Notes: generated by a model from the sequence alone, not told the origin. Shown: positions 24,587-33,978, numbered from the stretch's first letter. The stretch is 53,402 nt of DNA from an uncultured Spirochaetaceae bacterium (GCA_902802305.1 CADCLG010000024.1:1-53402), one strand, 5' to 3'. Program-made: numbers and translations.

Positions 24587-25815
24587 TGTTTGAAAATCTT
24601 GTAAGTCAGAAAGCCTCACAGTATATTATTTCCGATATTAAAAACGGAACTTTTCCGCGAGCAGTTCTTTTTTCAGGCAATTCCTGCAGCGGAAAATTAA
24701 CAGCCGCACTTGAAGTTTCCAGAGTTCTTTCCTGTCAGAAAAAAACAGGGGAGTGGAACTGCCAGTGTCCTTCCTGTCTCAGGCAAAAATCACTTACAAG
24801 TACAAATGTTCTCCTGCTTGGTCCTCGTGACTGCTTTTTAGAAATCCAGGCTGCAAGGGAAACTTTTCTGAATGCCTATAAAAATAATTCCTCTTATATT
24901 GTTGCTGCCAGGTATTTGTATTTGCGCAGTATCCGTAAACTTACTTTAAGGTTCAGCAGTATTCTCTATCAGGGAGATAAAAATCTTTCTAAAATTGGCG
25001 CCCAGATTCAGGAATTAAATGAATATCTGGAGCAGTTGGATTTTCCTCATGCGCTTCCTCCATACGAAGATACTGAAAAGCTTTGTGAAAAAATAAACGA
25101 AAACGCCCTCAAGTTGGAAAGCGATTATTTTTATAAATCAATTCCAATCAGCCAGATAAGAAATATGGAAGAATGGGCTTATATAAAATCAGAAGAAGGC
25201 AAAAAGACCATAATTATAGAAAATGCTGATTCAATGCCAACTGGAGTAAGAAATGCTCTTTTAAAAATACTTGAAGAGCCTCCTGCAGACTGTCTTTTTA
25301 TCCTGCTGACAACCCGCCGTAATGCTGTCATGCCGACAATTCTTTCGCGGGTTAGAACTTATACTTTTTCTGACCGTACTCTTGATAAACAGATTGAAGT
25401 TATTCAGCGCGTTTTCCATAAGGATAATTTTAATAGTACAATTTCTGATTTTCTTTTAAGTTACCTGCCTGTTCCAATCAATGAATTAAAAAAGCAGGCA
25501 GATGATTTTATGTATGAATTAACTCATGGTTCAATTCCAAATACAGCTGAGCTTATAAAAAAATGCGATAAGTTTGTCCCAAAGATTGAACTTAAAATCT
25601 TTTTGAGCGAAATTGCCATGTGTAAATCGCGACTTCTGCATAGTCCAGAGGGCTGCCTTGCTTCTTCTGAATTAATTAAAACCGTTCAGGAAAGCTGGGA
25701 AAACGTTAATTTATATAATCAGCCTGTTCAGTCTGCACTTGAAAATCTTATACGTGAAATAAGCCGAATAAATCAGACTTATGATAAAATAATTACAAAA
25801 GCACTAAGTTCTTAA
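24586..25815 (+). CDS. holB: DNA polymerase III delta' subunit (HolB-like)
   Basis: 409 aa. A clamp-loader subunit. It has a variant P-loop GNSCSGKLTA (about 26-35), a Cys4 zinc module (C-x9-C-x-C-x2-C within about 50-66), QIRNMEEWAYIK, the SRC-adjacent TLLKILEEPP-type motif (NALLKILEEPPADCLFILLTT) and a final SRVRTYTF. Between the zinc module and the QIR region lies about 90-100 extra residues (about 80-180) of helical, Lys/Glu-rich sequence that typical delta' proteins lack. It is coupled to cvpA by a TAATG overlap. Confidence 0.85.
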   Translation: MFENLVSQKASQYIISDIKNGTFPRAVLFSGNSCSGKLTAALEVSRVLSCQKKTGEWNCQCPSCLRQKSLTSTNVLLLGPRDCFLEIQAARETFLNAYKNNSSYIVAARYLYLRSIRKLTLRFSSILYQGDKNLSKIGAQIQELNEYLEQLDFPHALPPYEDTEKLCEKINENALKLESDYFYKSIPISQIRNMEEWAYIKSEEGKKTIIIENADSMPTGVRNALLKILEEPPADCLFILLTTRRNAVMPTILSRVRTYTFSDRTLDKQIEVIQRVFHKDNFNSTISDFLLSYLPVPINELKKQADDFMYELTHGSIPNTAELIKKCDKFVPKIELKIFLSEIAMCKSRLLHSPEGCLASSELIKTVQESWENVNLYNQPVQSALENLIREISRINQTYDKIITKALSS

Positions 25816-25855
25816 CATCTTAAAGGCATTTATCTGCCAGCTTAGAGGTGAAAAT

Positions 25856-27061
25856 ATGCGTAGTTATGCCAAAAGACTTTCTCAAAAGGTAGAAAAGCTT
25901 TCAAAAGAGCAGCTTATTGAATTGCTTGAAAAAATTGTTGACGAAAACGAATCTCTCAATTCAATTCTTGAATCTCTTTCGTCCGGACTTATGATTGTTG
26001 ATAATAATTTTATTCTTCAGCAGAGTAATACAATTCTTGAAAGCCGACTAACCTTCAAAAATCATAACGAAGATAAAAAAACGCTTCCTGTCTGGGATTT
26101 GCTGGAAGACGAAGAAATTGCCGCATATTTTAAAAAATGTGCCGAAAAAGAAATTACCAACAGTTCTGATGAGTTTACAACTGTTACTTCCGGTGGTTCT
26201 GTGCGATTTTTAACAATCACAATGCTGCCTTTGATGCATAATAATGTACTTTCCGGCCGTATTTTTGTTATTCAGGATATAACTGAATCAAAAAATCAGG
26301 AAGTTCTGCTTCACCGCATGGAAAATCTTGCAAATCTAACAAATCTTGCGGCTGGAATGGCTCATGAAATAAAAAATCCTCTTGGTGCAATTTCTATTCA
26401 TATTCAATTAATTCAAAAAGCATTAGAAAAAGCCCGTTCAAATAATGATATTCTTCCTCCTAAAAAGTTTGTAGAAGATCATATTGATGTAGTAAATGAT
26501 GAAATTGACCATTTAAACAAGCTGGTCATGGATTTTTTAATGGCAGTCCGCCCTGTAAAATCTACTTTAGAGTTAAAAGATCCAGTAAAAGTTATTTCGC
26601 CAATAATTGATTTTATTAAGCCTGAGTTTAAGAAAGACAATATAAAAGTCGAGCTTAAAAAGCCAGAAAACGGTCGTAGAATTATGCTTGATGAAAAATT
26701 ATTCCGTGAAGCACTCATGAATCTTGCACAAAATGCACTCTCAGCAATAAAATCAAAGCTTGAAAGCGGTTTTTCTGACGGAACCTTTCTTATTGAATGT
26801 GCTTATTCAGATAATAAATATGTTATTCGCGTTTGTGATAACGGAAGTGGAATGACTCCGGAAACAATCAGTAAGATTTTTGAGCCTTATTACACGACTA
26901 AAGCTAATGGAACCGGACTTGGCATGACAATGGTTTATAAAATTGTAAAAGATTTTTCTGGTGATATTCAGGTTGAATCCGAAGTTGGAAAGGGAACTGT
27001 CTTCACTTTGATTTTCCCGATTCCTCAAAAAGATAAAAAACTGCTTTCCCAGAATGAATAA
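25856..27061 (+). CDS. AtoS/NtrB-like PAS sensor histidine kinase
   Basis: 401 aa, soluble (no membrane segment). An N-terminal coiled coil (about 5-40) is followed by a PAS domain (about 45-145), then a HisKA domain with phospho-acceptor H170 in MAHEIKNPLGAI, then HATPase_c motifs NLAQNALSAI (N box), DNGSGM (G1) and GTGLGMTMVYKIV (G2). It should phosphorylate the NtrC-type regulator encoded 51 nt downstream. The pair resembles the AtoS-AtoC system described in treponemes, including its place after murG and cvpA. GAGGTG is the ribosome binding site. The signal it senses is not evident. Confidence 0.92.
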   Translation: MRSYAKRLSQKVEKLSKEQLIELLEKIVDENESLNSILESLSSGLMIVDNNFILQQSNTILESRLTFKNHNEDKKTLPVWDLLEDEEIAAYFKKCAEKEITNSSDEFTTVTSGGSVRFLTITMLPLMHNNVLSGRIFVIQDITESKNQEVLLHRMENLANLTNLAAGMAHEIKNPLGAISIHIQLIQKALEKARSNNDILPPKKFVEDHIDVVNDEIDHLNKLVMDFLMAVRPVKSTLELKDPVKVISPIIDFIKPEFKKDNIKVELKKPENGRRIMLDEKLFREALMNLAQNALSAIKSKLESGFSDGTFLIECAYSDNKYVIRVCDNGSGMTPETISKIFEPYYTTKANGTGLGMTMVYKIVKDFSGDIQVESEVGKGTVFTLIFPIPQKDKKLLSQNE

Positions 27062-27112
27062 TTGGAATTAAAATATGGGTGATAGTTGCAAAATCCCCGA
27101 AAAGGATGATAT

Positions 27113-28456
27113 ATGTTTACAATTTTAACAATAGATGATGAAGAAAATATAAGAAACGGACTTGCAGACAACTTTGAACTGGAAGGTTACAACGTAAAAA
27201 AAGCCGCTAACGGGAAGGAAGGTCTAGAGCTTATTGATAAAGGCGGAATTGACCTTGTAATTACCGATTTACGAATGGACGGAATTAGCGGTGAGGAAGT
27301 TGTTCGCCAGGTTACGACAAAATATCCAGGAATTCCGATTATAGTTTTGACTGGTCACGGAAGTATTGATGATGCAACTGCTGCCATAAAGTCTGGTGCC
27401 TTTGATTTTTTGACCAAACCTCTTGATTTGGATCACTTGAACCTTGTTGTAAAAAATGCTCTTAAAGGTCGGGAACAGTCTTTAAAAATTACTGAATTGC
27501 AGGAAAAATTAAGAAAAAATGCTTCTCCAGATGAAATGATTGGTAAATCTGCTGAGTTGAATAAAGTTCGTGCAATCATTCAAAAGGCAGCGCCAACAAA
27601 AGCTTCTGTTTTGATTACCGGCGAAAGTGGTGTTGGAAAGGAGCTGGTTGCTAAGGCTATTCATGAGCAGTCTCCTAGAAAAAATATGCCTTTAATTACC
27701 GTTCACTGTGCCGCTCTTTCAGAAAGCCTTTTGGAAAGTGAGTTGTTTGGTCACGAAAAGGGAGCTTATACTGGAGCTGATAATATTCAAAAAGGACGTT
27801 TTGAACTTGCAAACGGCGGAACAATTTTCCTTGATGAAATTGGTGAAATCAATTTGAGCACTCAGGTAAAGCTGCTTAGAGTTTTGCAAGATAAAACAAT
27901 TGAGCGGGTAGGTGCAGAAAATACAATTTCTATTGATGTCCGTGTTGTTGCAGCCACCAACAAAAATCTTGAGGAAGAAGTTAAGGCTGGTCGTTTCCGT
28001 GAAGATTTGTATTATCGTCTTAATGTTGTTCGTATTGAAATGCCGTCCCTCAAAGACCGCAAGGATGATATTCCTCTTTTAATGCATTCTTTTTTGCGAG
28101 AGTTCAATCTGGAAAATCAAAAAAATATAAAGGGCTTTGACAATCATTCAAAGTCTGCAATGCTCAAATATTCCTGGCCTGGAAATATCCGTGAATTACG
28201 AAACTGTGTAGAAAGTGCAGTTGTTATGTGTACAGGCGATGAAATTACAATACAGGATTTACCGTCATCCATCAGGGCCAGCAGTGAAGAAAAGGTTATT
28301 TCCATTCCACTGGGCATTCCAATGGATGAAGCTGAAAAAATAATCATTCAGGAAAATCTTGCTGCTAATAACGGGAACAAATCTAAGACCGCTGATGTTT
28401 TAGGAATTGGACGTAAAACTCTTCACCGAAAACTGGAAGAGTGGGAGCAGGCTTAA
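27113..28456 (+). CDS. AtoC/NtrC-family sigma-54-dependent response regulator
   Basis: 447 aa, complete. The receiver domain (about 1-120) has acidic residues DDEE at 8-11, phospho-acceptor D52 (VITDLRM) and a Lys near 104 (TKP). The AAA+ domain (about 140-370) has Walker A GESGVGKE (about 169-176), the sigma-54-contacting GAYTGA (217-222; the common form is GAFTGA) and a Walker B FLDEIGE. A Fis-type HTH ends it ([19 protein letters not shown]). It activates transcription from -12/-24 promoters once phosphorylated by the upstream kinase. No such promoter was found in this window, so its targets lie elsewhere. Confidence 0.95.
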   Translation: MFTILTIDDEENIRNGLADNFELEGYNVKKAANGKEGLELIDKGGIDLVITDLRMDGISGEEVVRQVTTKYPGIPIIVLTGHGSIDDATAAIKSGAFDFLTKPLDLDHLNLVVKNALKGREQSLKITELQEKLRKNASPDEMIGKSAELNKVRAIIQKAAPTKASVLITGESGVGKELVAKAIHEQSPRKNMPLITVHCAALSESLLESELFGHEKGAYTGADNIQKGRFELANGGTIFLDEIGEINLSTQVKLLRVLQDKTIERVGAENTISIDVRVVAATNKNLEEEVKAGRFREDLYYRLNVVRIEMPSLKDRKDDIPLLMHSFLREFNLENQKNIKGFDNHSKSAMLKYSWPGNIRELRNCVESAVVMCTGDEITIQDLPSSIRASSEEKVISIPLGIPMDEAEKIIIQENLAANNGNKSKTADVLGIGRKTLHRKLEEWEQA

Positions 28457-28552
28457 TTTTTATTCTTTATTGTAATTTTTGTGAAAAATAACGATTTTTA
28501 TAATTCTCAATTTGTATACAAAATAATACAGTATACTTCTTATCTTTGTATT

Positions 28553-28951
28553 TTATTCTATCCCGAAGTAATCTTTTAAGGTTTTGTAAGCTTCCTGTAA
28601 TTTTTCAAGCTGTAACTGTCTTAATTTGTCGACAATCTTAGTGTCTTGTATAGTATTATTATTAAATGAGGTATCAGGATGATATTTTTTAAGCAATTTT
28701 CTGTATCGGCTTTTTACATCAGATACAGTAAAAGGGTACGCTATATCTAGTGTATGTAATGCAGATGTGATTTTGGTTGAAAATTGCATATTTTCTGTAT
28801 ATTTATGCATATCTTGAGAATCTGTATTGCTTGTATAGTGCTTTTTCTCGTTTATATTATCTTTTTTTTCAGCTTTATCCTCTTTCTTTTCTTCTCCTTT
28901 ATCCAACCTTTCGCTCAATAATTCTCCTAGTTTATCGTACATTTCCGGCAT
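28553..28951 (-). CDS. J-domain protein
   Basis: 132 aa. The C-terminal 70 residues form a DnaJ-type J domain (helix II KSRYRKLLKKY, the HPD tripeptide at 91-93, then KLRQLQLEKLQEAYKTL), which stimulates the ATPase of an Hsp70. The HPD loop is followed by a longer insertion than usual (TSFNNNTIQDTKIV). The N-terminal half is Lys/Glu-rich and probably disordered (about 18-45). It is not DnaJ itself: no G/F or zinc region. The first ATG (28951) has a weak ribosome binding site; ATG at codon 4 is an alternative start. Confidence 0.8.
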   Translation of the reverse strand: MPEMYDKLGELLSERLDKGEEKKEDKAEKKDNINEKKHYTSNTDSQDMHKYTENMQFSTKITSALHTLDIAYPFTVSDVKSRYRKLLKKYHPDTSFNNNTIQDTKIVDKLRQLQLEKLQEAYKTLKDYFGIE

Positions 28952-28986
28952 TAAGTTTAAATATCTCCCGCTTTTTCTTCTTTTTT

Positions 28987-29039
28987 TATAAAAAAAAAAC
29001 GGATTGCCCGTCAGTATTACCTGTTGAACAACCCGTTTT
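28987..29039 (-). terminator. Intrinsic terminator after glgC
   Basis: On the - strand, AAAACGG-G-TTG pairs with CAA-T-CCGTTTT (arms 29029-29039 and 28996-29006) and is followed at once by a T-run of about nine. It ends glgC transcription before the J-domain gene. Confidence 0.8.
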
Positions 29040-29072
29040 ATTCAATTTTTGCTCTAAAAAGACAAAATCAGC

Positions 29073-30365
29073 TTAGATTTCTGTCCCTTCAGGAATAACA
29101 GCACCTTTTCTGATTACAATAATACCGTCTGCACTGTAGAAAGAGCCATGATCGCCGTCTTCATACTTGCGGCCTGTAACACCGATTTTACAATTATTTC
29201 CGATTTTTGCGTTTTTATCGATAATTGTGTTTGCAATCTTACAGTTCTTTCCAATTCCTGTGTTTGGCTGGCCTTTTTCGCGGTTTTCTGCCTTTTCTTC
29301 CTCGCTGTCGTAATAGTCAGCACCCATCATAATTACACCGTCAAGTTCGGTTCCGTTTTCAATAATTGAGCGTACACCAATTACAGAGCGATTTAGTTTA
29401 CAATCTGTAATAATACATCCTTCAGATGTGAGGGAAGAAGTAATATTAGCGCTGTTGATTTTTGAAGGAGGCAGATTGCGCATGTGAGTATAAATTGGAG
29501 AAGTGTTGCCGTAAAAATCAAATGCAGGATAAGGTTCTGTAAGTGCGATATTTGCTTCGTAGAAGCTGCGGATAGTTCCGATGTCTTCCCAGTATCCGTC
29601 AAAGAGATAAGAACAGATTTTGCGTTTTCCAATAGCAAGTGGAAGGATTTCCTTACCAAAGTCAGTGTATTTTTCGTTTTCGCCAAGCAGACACTGTTCC
29701 ATAGTGCTGGCATTGAAGATATAAATACCCATAGATGCAAGGTATTCTTTCTCTGGTGGCAAAGTTCCGCGGGCTTCTGCTGGAATCTTCCAGTCATCGA
29801 TGTTCAAAGTTGGCTTTGGTTTTTCCATGAACTCTTTAACGCGGTTTTCGCTGTCAATCTTCATAATACCAAAACCAGAAGCATCGTGTCGGTTTACAGC
29901 AGTTGTTGCAATTGTAATTTCTGCACCGGATTTAATATGAGCATCCATAAATGCCTTTAAATCCATTTTGTAAAGCTGATCACCAGACAAAATAACATAA
30001 TGTGTTGGTTTTTGTGACTTAAAGTGGATGAAGTTTTTGCGTACAGCATCAGCAGTTCCTTCATACCAGCCCGAATGTTCAAGAGTTTGTTCTGCAGCCA
30101 GAATCTCTACGAAACCACCTGAAAAACGATCAAAGTTGTAAGAATTAGTGATGTGCAGATGGAGGGAAGCTGAATTAAATTGTGTTAAAAGGTATATTTT
30201 TTTATACCCTGAATTGATACAATTTGAAAGAGGAATATCTACAATTCTGTATTTTCCTCCGAAAGAAACGGCAGGTTTAGAGCGTTCCTTTGTCAGCGGA
30301 TAAAGACGTGTTCCTTTTCCTCCTCCTAAAATAATGGCCAATACTCTTGGTTCTTCGTTTGCCAT
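29073..30365 (-). CDS. glgC: Glucose-1-phosphate adenylyltransferase
   Basis: 430 aa, family length. It makes ADP-glucose for glycogen synthesis. N-terminal nucleotidyltransferase motifs: LGGGKGTRLYPLTKERSKPAV (about 13-33), GGKYRIVDIPLSNCINSG, and GWYEGTADAVRKN. The sugar-phosphate site (FMEKPK) and a C-terminal left-handed beta-helix (NRSVIGVRSIIENG, KIANTIIDKNAKIG) complete it. AAGGAG precedes the ATG. Its promoter at 30424-30452 and terminator at 28987-29039 suggest a single-gene unit. Confidence 0.96.
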   Translation of the reverse strand: MANEEPRVLAIILGGGKGTRLYPLTKERSKPAVSFGGKYRIVDIPLSNCINSGYKKIYLLTQFNSASLHLHITNSYNFDRFSGGFVEILAAEQTLEHSGWYEGTADAVRKNFIHFKSQKPTHYVILSGDQLYKMDLKAFMDAHIKSGAEITIATTAVNRHDASGFGIMKIDSENRVKEFMEKPKPTLNIDDWKIPAEARGTLPPEKEYLASMGIYIFNASTMEQCLLGENEKYTDFGKEILPLAIGKRKICSYLFDGYWEDIGTIRSFYEANIALTEPYPAFDFYGNTSPIYTHMRNLPPSKINSANITSSLTSEGCIITDCKLNRSVIGVRSIIENGTELDGVIMMGADYYDSEEEKAENREKGQPNTGIGKNCKIANTIIDKNAKIGNNCKIGVTGRKYEDGDHGSFYSADGIIVIRKGAVIPEGTEI

Positions 30366-30423
30366 AAAAACTCCTTAATTTATTCTATTTATCTTTTCCT
30401 ATTACCAATTAATAGATATAAAT

Positions 30424-30452
30424 ATTATAATTCCACTCAATGCGATTTGCAA
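30424..30452 (-). promoter_or_regulatory. glgC promoter
   Basis: On the - strand: TTGCAA (30447-30452), a 17-bp spacer, TATAAT (30424-30429). Predicted start about 50 nt upstream of the glgC ATG. Confidence 0.65.
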
Positions 30453-30490
30453 ACGAAATATGTTCCAATCACAAAAAATTAAAAGTCTTG

Positions 30491-32065
30491 TTAATTCCAG
30501 GCTCTCTTCTTTTTTCCAACAGTTTTCTGATCAAAGATTCTTCCTTGTGCTCCAATCAAATACATTGTAATAGAGTTTGAATTAACTACAAAATAGCATC
30601 CGCCTTTACAGCCACCACCATAAAATTCACATCTTCCACTGCCACTTTTTGAATATTCATTGCTTATTCCATCAAGTGAGCTTCCTTCTGTCATTGGACT
30701 TGTTACGTAAACAGTTCCGTTTTTATCTGATGCAATTTTTTTGTTTTTATTGAGTTCAAATGAGCGTGCATACTCGTGACTGTCACTTCCAAGGGCAAAA
30801 TCTACACCTGCAGCATCAAAAACTGATCTCCATTTATCGTAAGGTCCCCACTCAACAGGTTGATTTCCTTCGAAATATGGGTAATGCTGGAATGCAATGA
30901 TATAGTCATATTTTCCCTCATTTTTTGCCACTACATCTTTAAACCATTTTTTTTGATTCGAAATGCTTTCATTATATTCAGAATCAACGCTTTCTTCAGA
31001 CATGGAATCAATTCCGATAAAGAGAACGCGATTATAAAGATACCAGTAATTTGATGGAGGAAGGCTTGCAACTTTTCCATCAGAAGCTGTGTAGTGGTTT
31101 GTTGAAGGGAATGCTGTACATTCATACTGCCAGCGAGGAGAAACTCTGGCTTTATCTCCACTGGAATTTCTGTAACCATTATACCAGTAATAATCATGAT
31201 TTCCTGTGCATGTTGCCCACATATAGTCTTTATGTTCTGGAATAGCATCCCAATAAAGCCAGTCCTGATAAACGGCACCTGCTTCTACAAGATCTCCGCT
31301 GAATAAAACGTAATCAATTTCTGGAAGTTCTGCTTTTTTTAGATTTGCATTTGCAAATCCAATAAGTTCACTTATGCGTTTTGTGTAAGATGAACTGCCG
31401 GATGGAGTATGTAAATCAGATGCCCAGAAGAAGGAGAATTGTCCGCCTTTTCTTCCTGCTGTCTTAAATTTAAATGTATCAGATACTTCTGGTGAAGAGC
31501 CTTTTGTTCCAACTCTGTAAATATAATCTGTATTGGGTTTTAGCTGCTTTAAATCAGCCTTACAGAAGTAAAATTTTGTATTATCAAGCTGACCACTGCC
31601 GTTATTCCAGCCGTATTTTTTTTGTTTAGTATTATCTTTTGCATCTGTATCTGTAAAGTTACCTTTAGTAAGTTCGCCCTTTACCCAGACTTTTGCGGCT
31701 TTGGCAAAGCTTGTATCATCAGCTGTTGTAAACTCTATATAATTTACTGGAAGAGGAGAATGCCAGTTTGCAGTCATTTCTGTAGAACAGTCGGCACCTG
31801 GTCCGATAGAAATTAATTGAAGCTTACTGATTGTAATTCCGTCAGCAGGAGCTTCGTCAGCGATTTCTTCATTTGAAGAAGCACTTCCATTCCAGGGAGT
31901 GGTATCAGAGGTTTCTACAGCAAGCGGATTATCTGGAATTGTAGACTGACCGGTAAGAGTAGGACCTGCTGGTGGTTGTTCTGGTGTCTGTGGTGCTTCT
32001 TTTTGGCAGGAAATAAAAGCTATTGCAAAAAGAAGAGGCAATAAAAATAAAAAAATCTTTTTCAT
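30491..32065 (-). CDS. Lipoprotein metallophosphoesterase (purple acid phosphatase-like layout)
   Basis: 524 aa. Signal MKKIFLFLLPLLFAIAFISC gives a lipid anchor at C20, followed by a Pro/Thr-rich linker (about 23-70). A fibronectin-III-like domain (about 78-205, MTANWHSPLPVNYIEF, LKPNTDYIYRVG) precedes the metallophosphatase domain: SDLH, VLFSGDLVEAG, CTGNHDYYWYNG, IIAFQHYPYFEG and GSDSHEY in place of the usual GHxHxYER. The order matches purple acid phosphatases. It probably releases phosphate from organic esters in the periplasm or at the surface. A palindromic operator lies inside its promoter. Confidence 0.85.
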   Translation of the reverse strand: MKKIFLFLLPLLFAIAFISCQKEAPQTPEQPPAGPTLTGQSTIPDNPLAVETSDTTPWNGSASSNEEIADEAPADGITISKLQLISIGPGADCSTEMTANWHSPLPVNYIEFTTADDTSFAKAAKVWVKGELTKGNFTDTDAKDNTKQKKYGWNNGSGQLDNTKFYFCKADLKQLKPNTDYIYRVGTKGSSPEVSDTFKFKTAGRKGGQFSFFWASDLHTPSGSSSYTKRISELIGFANANLKKAELPEIDYVLFSGDLVEAGAVYQDWLYWDAIPEHKDYMWATCTGNHDYYWYNGYRNSSGDKARVSPRWQYECTAFPSTNHYTASDGKVASLPPSNYWYLYNRVLFIGIDSMSEESVDSEYNESISNQKKWFKDVVAKNEGKYDYIIAFQHYPYFEGNQPVEWGPYDKWRSVFDAAGVDFALGSDSHEYARSFELNKNKKIASDKNGTVYVTSPMTEGSSLDGISNEYSKSGSGRCEFYGGGCKGGCYFVVNSNSITMYLIGAQGRIFDQKTVGKKKRAWN

Positions 32066-32134
32066 AATTTATCCTTACTTAGTTTTAGTTTTTTTTAGCG
32101 TATGTTTATTTTGTGAACAAACAATATTAATCTT

Positions 32135-32162
32135 AGTATATCACTTTCACGTGAAAGTGCAA
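32135..32162 (-). promoter_or_regulatory. Metallophosphoesterase promoter with an 18-bp operator palindrome
   Basis: On the - strand: TTGCAC (32157-32162), a 16-bp spacer, TATACT (32135-32140). A perfect palindrome, CACTTTCACGTGAAAGTG (32142-32159), fills the spacer and overlaps the -35. A dimeric repressor bound here would block RNA polymerase. The regulator is not identified. Confidence 0.7.
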
Positions 32163-32216
32163 GTATTAACTTTAAAAATCAGCTTACTGGTGGGGCGAAT
32201 CTTTAATTTTTTTTCC

Positions 32217-32243
32217 TAAACATTATTTTTCTGCTTCCGATAA
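32217..32243 (+). promoter_or_regulatory. Sigma-28 (FliA)-type promoter of the flagellar rod genes
   Basis: TAAA (32217-32220), exactly 15 bp, then TCCGATAA (32236-32243). This matches the flagellar sigma-28 consensus TAAA-N15-GCCGATAA except for the first base of the -10 element. It lies 43 nt upstream of the flgF ATG. Confidence 0.8.
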
Positions 32244-32286
32244 AAAAGTATAGATGTAAACAAACTTAATTTATGGGAGAAAAATA

Positions 32287-33090
32287 ATGATTCGTGGCTG
32301 GTACACCGGCGCTTCAGGAATGAATGCACAGCAGAATCGACTGGATGCAATTTCCAACAATCTTGCAAATGTTGATACAACTGGTTATAAACGCGATATT
32401 GCTGTAAGTAAATCCTTTCCTGAATTGTTAATCCGCCGAACTAATGCAGATGGTGTCTATCATTTGCAAAATGGAATGGGCAGTGCAGATGCTGCTCCTG
32501 TTATTGGAAAGCTTGGTCTTGGCGTAGAAACAAATGAAAATTACGTAGATTTTACTCAAGGCTCTTTTAGACTTACTAATTCACAGACCGATGTTGCTTT
32601 AAGTGGACAAGGTTTTTATGTAATTGATACTCCAAATGGTGAGCGCTACACAAGAAACGGCAACTTTTTAATTGGAAAAGAAGGCATTCTTGAGACAAAG
32701 GATGGTTATCCTGTTTTGGGTGAAAAAGGATATATTTATCTTGAGGATGATAAAATCAATGTAAACGAAGACGGTATTATCACTAAATCAGAAGATGGTT
32801 CAGAAATTGACCGTTTTAAGCTCGTAAGATTTGATAATGAACGTTATCTGAAAAAAATGGGAAACAGTTTTTATTCAGCTAACGATATTTCAGGTCCAGC
32901 CCATATTGCAGAAGGAAGCGAACGCCCAAGATTCATTCAAAATTATACAGAAACTTCCAATGTAAATGTTGTAAACGAAATGGTTCAGATGATTGAAGTA
33001 AACCGCGCTTATGAAGCAAATCAGAAAACAATCACTTCTGAAGATTCAATGATGAGCACACTTTGGACAAAAGTTGCTGTTTATAAATAG
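32287..33090 (+). CDS. flgF: Flagellar basal-body rod protein FlgF
   Basis: 267 aa. The N-terminal MIRGWYTGASGMNAQQNRLD with AISNNLANVDTTGYKRD is the bacterial rod/hook signature. The C-terminal helix SNVNVVNEMVQMIEVNRAYEANQKTI packs with it in the assembled rod. It forms part of the proximal rod of the periplasmic flagella. GGGAG precedes the ATG. FlgF is chosen because a second, more FlgG-like paralogue follows 18 nt later, the usual spirochaete order; the two proteins are similar enough that the letter assignment carries some doubt. Confidence 0.88.
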   Translation: MIRGWYTGASGMNAQQNRLDAISNNLANVDTTGYKRDIAVSKSFPELLIRRTNADGVYHLQNGMGSADAAPVIGKLGLGVETNENYVDFTQGSFRLTNSQTDVALSGQGFYVIDTPNGERYTRNGNFLIGKEGILETKDGYPVLGEKGYIYLEDDKINVNEDGIITKSEDGSEIDRFKLVRFDNERYLKKMGNSFYSANDISGPAHIAEGSERPRFIQNYTETSNVNVVNEMVQMIEVNRAYEANQKTITSEDSMMSTLWTKVAVYK

Positions 33091-33108
33091 GCTGTAAAGA
33101 GGTAAAAA

Positions 33109-33903
33109 ATGGTAAGATCACTTTGGACAGCAGCGACTGGAATGAATGGTCAGCAGTCAAATATTGATGCAATTTCAAACAATCTTTCTAACGTAAATAC
33201 AACTGGTTATAAACAGCAGCGCGTAGAATTTGAAGATTTGGTATATCAGAATATAAAACTGGCTGGAACTCCTGCCACTGAAGATACAGTTACTCCTGTG
33301 GGAATTCAGCAGGGCACTGGTGTTAAGATTGCTGCAACTCAGCGGGTAATGAATCAGGGCTCTTTGCAGAATACCGGTGTTGATACTGATGTAGCGATTG
33401 TTGGTGAAGGTTTTTTCCGAGTAGAAAAATATGACGGAAGTTATGTTTACACAAGAGACGGTAGCTTCAAAATTGATTCAAACGGTCAGCTTGTAACTTC
33501 AAACGGTCTCCGTGTTATGCCGGAAATAATTTTACCTGAAGGTTATGATGTTTCAACTTTAAATGTAACTCAAACTGGCCGCGTAAGTGTAAAGGTTAAT
33601 GGCGGCAATGAACCGGTAGAAGTAGGTCAGTTGGAATTATATCGTTTTCCGAATGCAGTAGGTTTGCGTGCGGAAGGAGATAATCTTTTTAAGGTTACAG
33701 CGGCAAGTGGTGAAGCAATTCCTGGACGTCCTGGTAGTGAAGGTTTTGGTGATGTACGTCATAAGTTTTTGGAAATGTCAAATGTTTCTGTTGTAAACGA
33801 AATGGTTCAGATGATTGTTGCCCAGCGTGCCTACGAGTTCAATTCAAAGGCAATTCAAACCAGCGACAGTATGCTTAGTACAGCGGTAAATCTTAAGAGG
33901 TAG
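33109..33903 (+). CDS. flgG: Flagellar basal-body distal rod protein FlgG
   Basis: 264 aa, typical FlgG length. N-terminal MVRSLWTAATGMNGQQSNID and AISNNLSNVNTTGYKQQRVEFEDL, a GDVRHKFLEMSNVSVVNEMVQMIVAQRAYEFNSK C-terminus, and the FlgG-specific G(V/I)QQGTGVKIAATQRVMNQGSL region are all present. It builds the distal rod. GAGG lies a few bases before the start, and the gene is co-transcribed with flgF. Two hairpins separate it from the rod-binding gene downstream. Confidence 0.93.
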   Translation: MVRSLWTAATGMNGQQSNIDAISNNLSNVNTTGYKQQRVEFEDLVYQNIKLAGTPATEDTVTPVGIQQGTGVKIAATQRVMNQGSLQNTGVDTDVAIVGEGFFRVEKYDGSYVYTRDGSFKIDSNGQLVTSNGLRVMPEIILPEGYDVSTLNVTQTGRVSVKVNGGNEPVEVGQLELYRFPNAVGLRAEGDNLFKVTAASGEAIPGRPGSEGFGDVRHKFLEMSNVSVVNEMVQMIVAQRAYEFNSKAIQTSDSMLSTAVNLKR

Positions 33904-33910
33904 AGTAAAT

Positions 33911-33978
33911 AGGGGGAAGTCTCCCCCTCGCGCCCACGTTGTTGGTCGCTACCTCCTCTCCTAAGGGTTGCACCCTTA
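33911..33978 (+). repeat. Two strong hairpins between flgG and the rod-binding gene
   Basis: AGGGGGA-AGTC-TCCCCCT (33911-33928) and TAAGGGT-TGC-ACCCTTA (33962-33978). Neither is followed by a T-run, so they are not typical terminators. The intervening sequence is GC-rich (CTCGCGCCCACG...), unlike its surroundings. Possible roles are mRNA stabilisation or an inserted repetitive element. Confidence 0.65.

Noticed and set aside
28144..28456. Frame opposite the AtoC-like HTH region
   Set aside because: Antisense to conserved sigma-54 activator sequence.
29484..29960. 158-codon + strand frame inside glgC
   Set aside because: Antisense shadow of glgC with no start signal.
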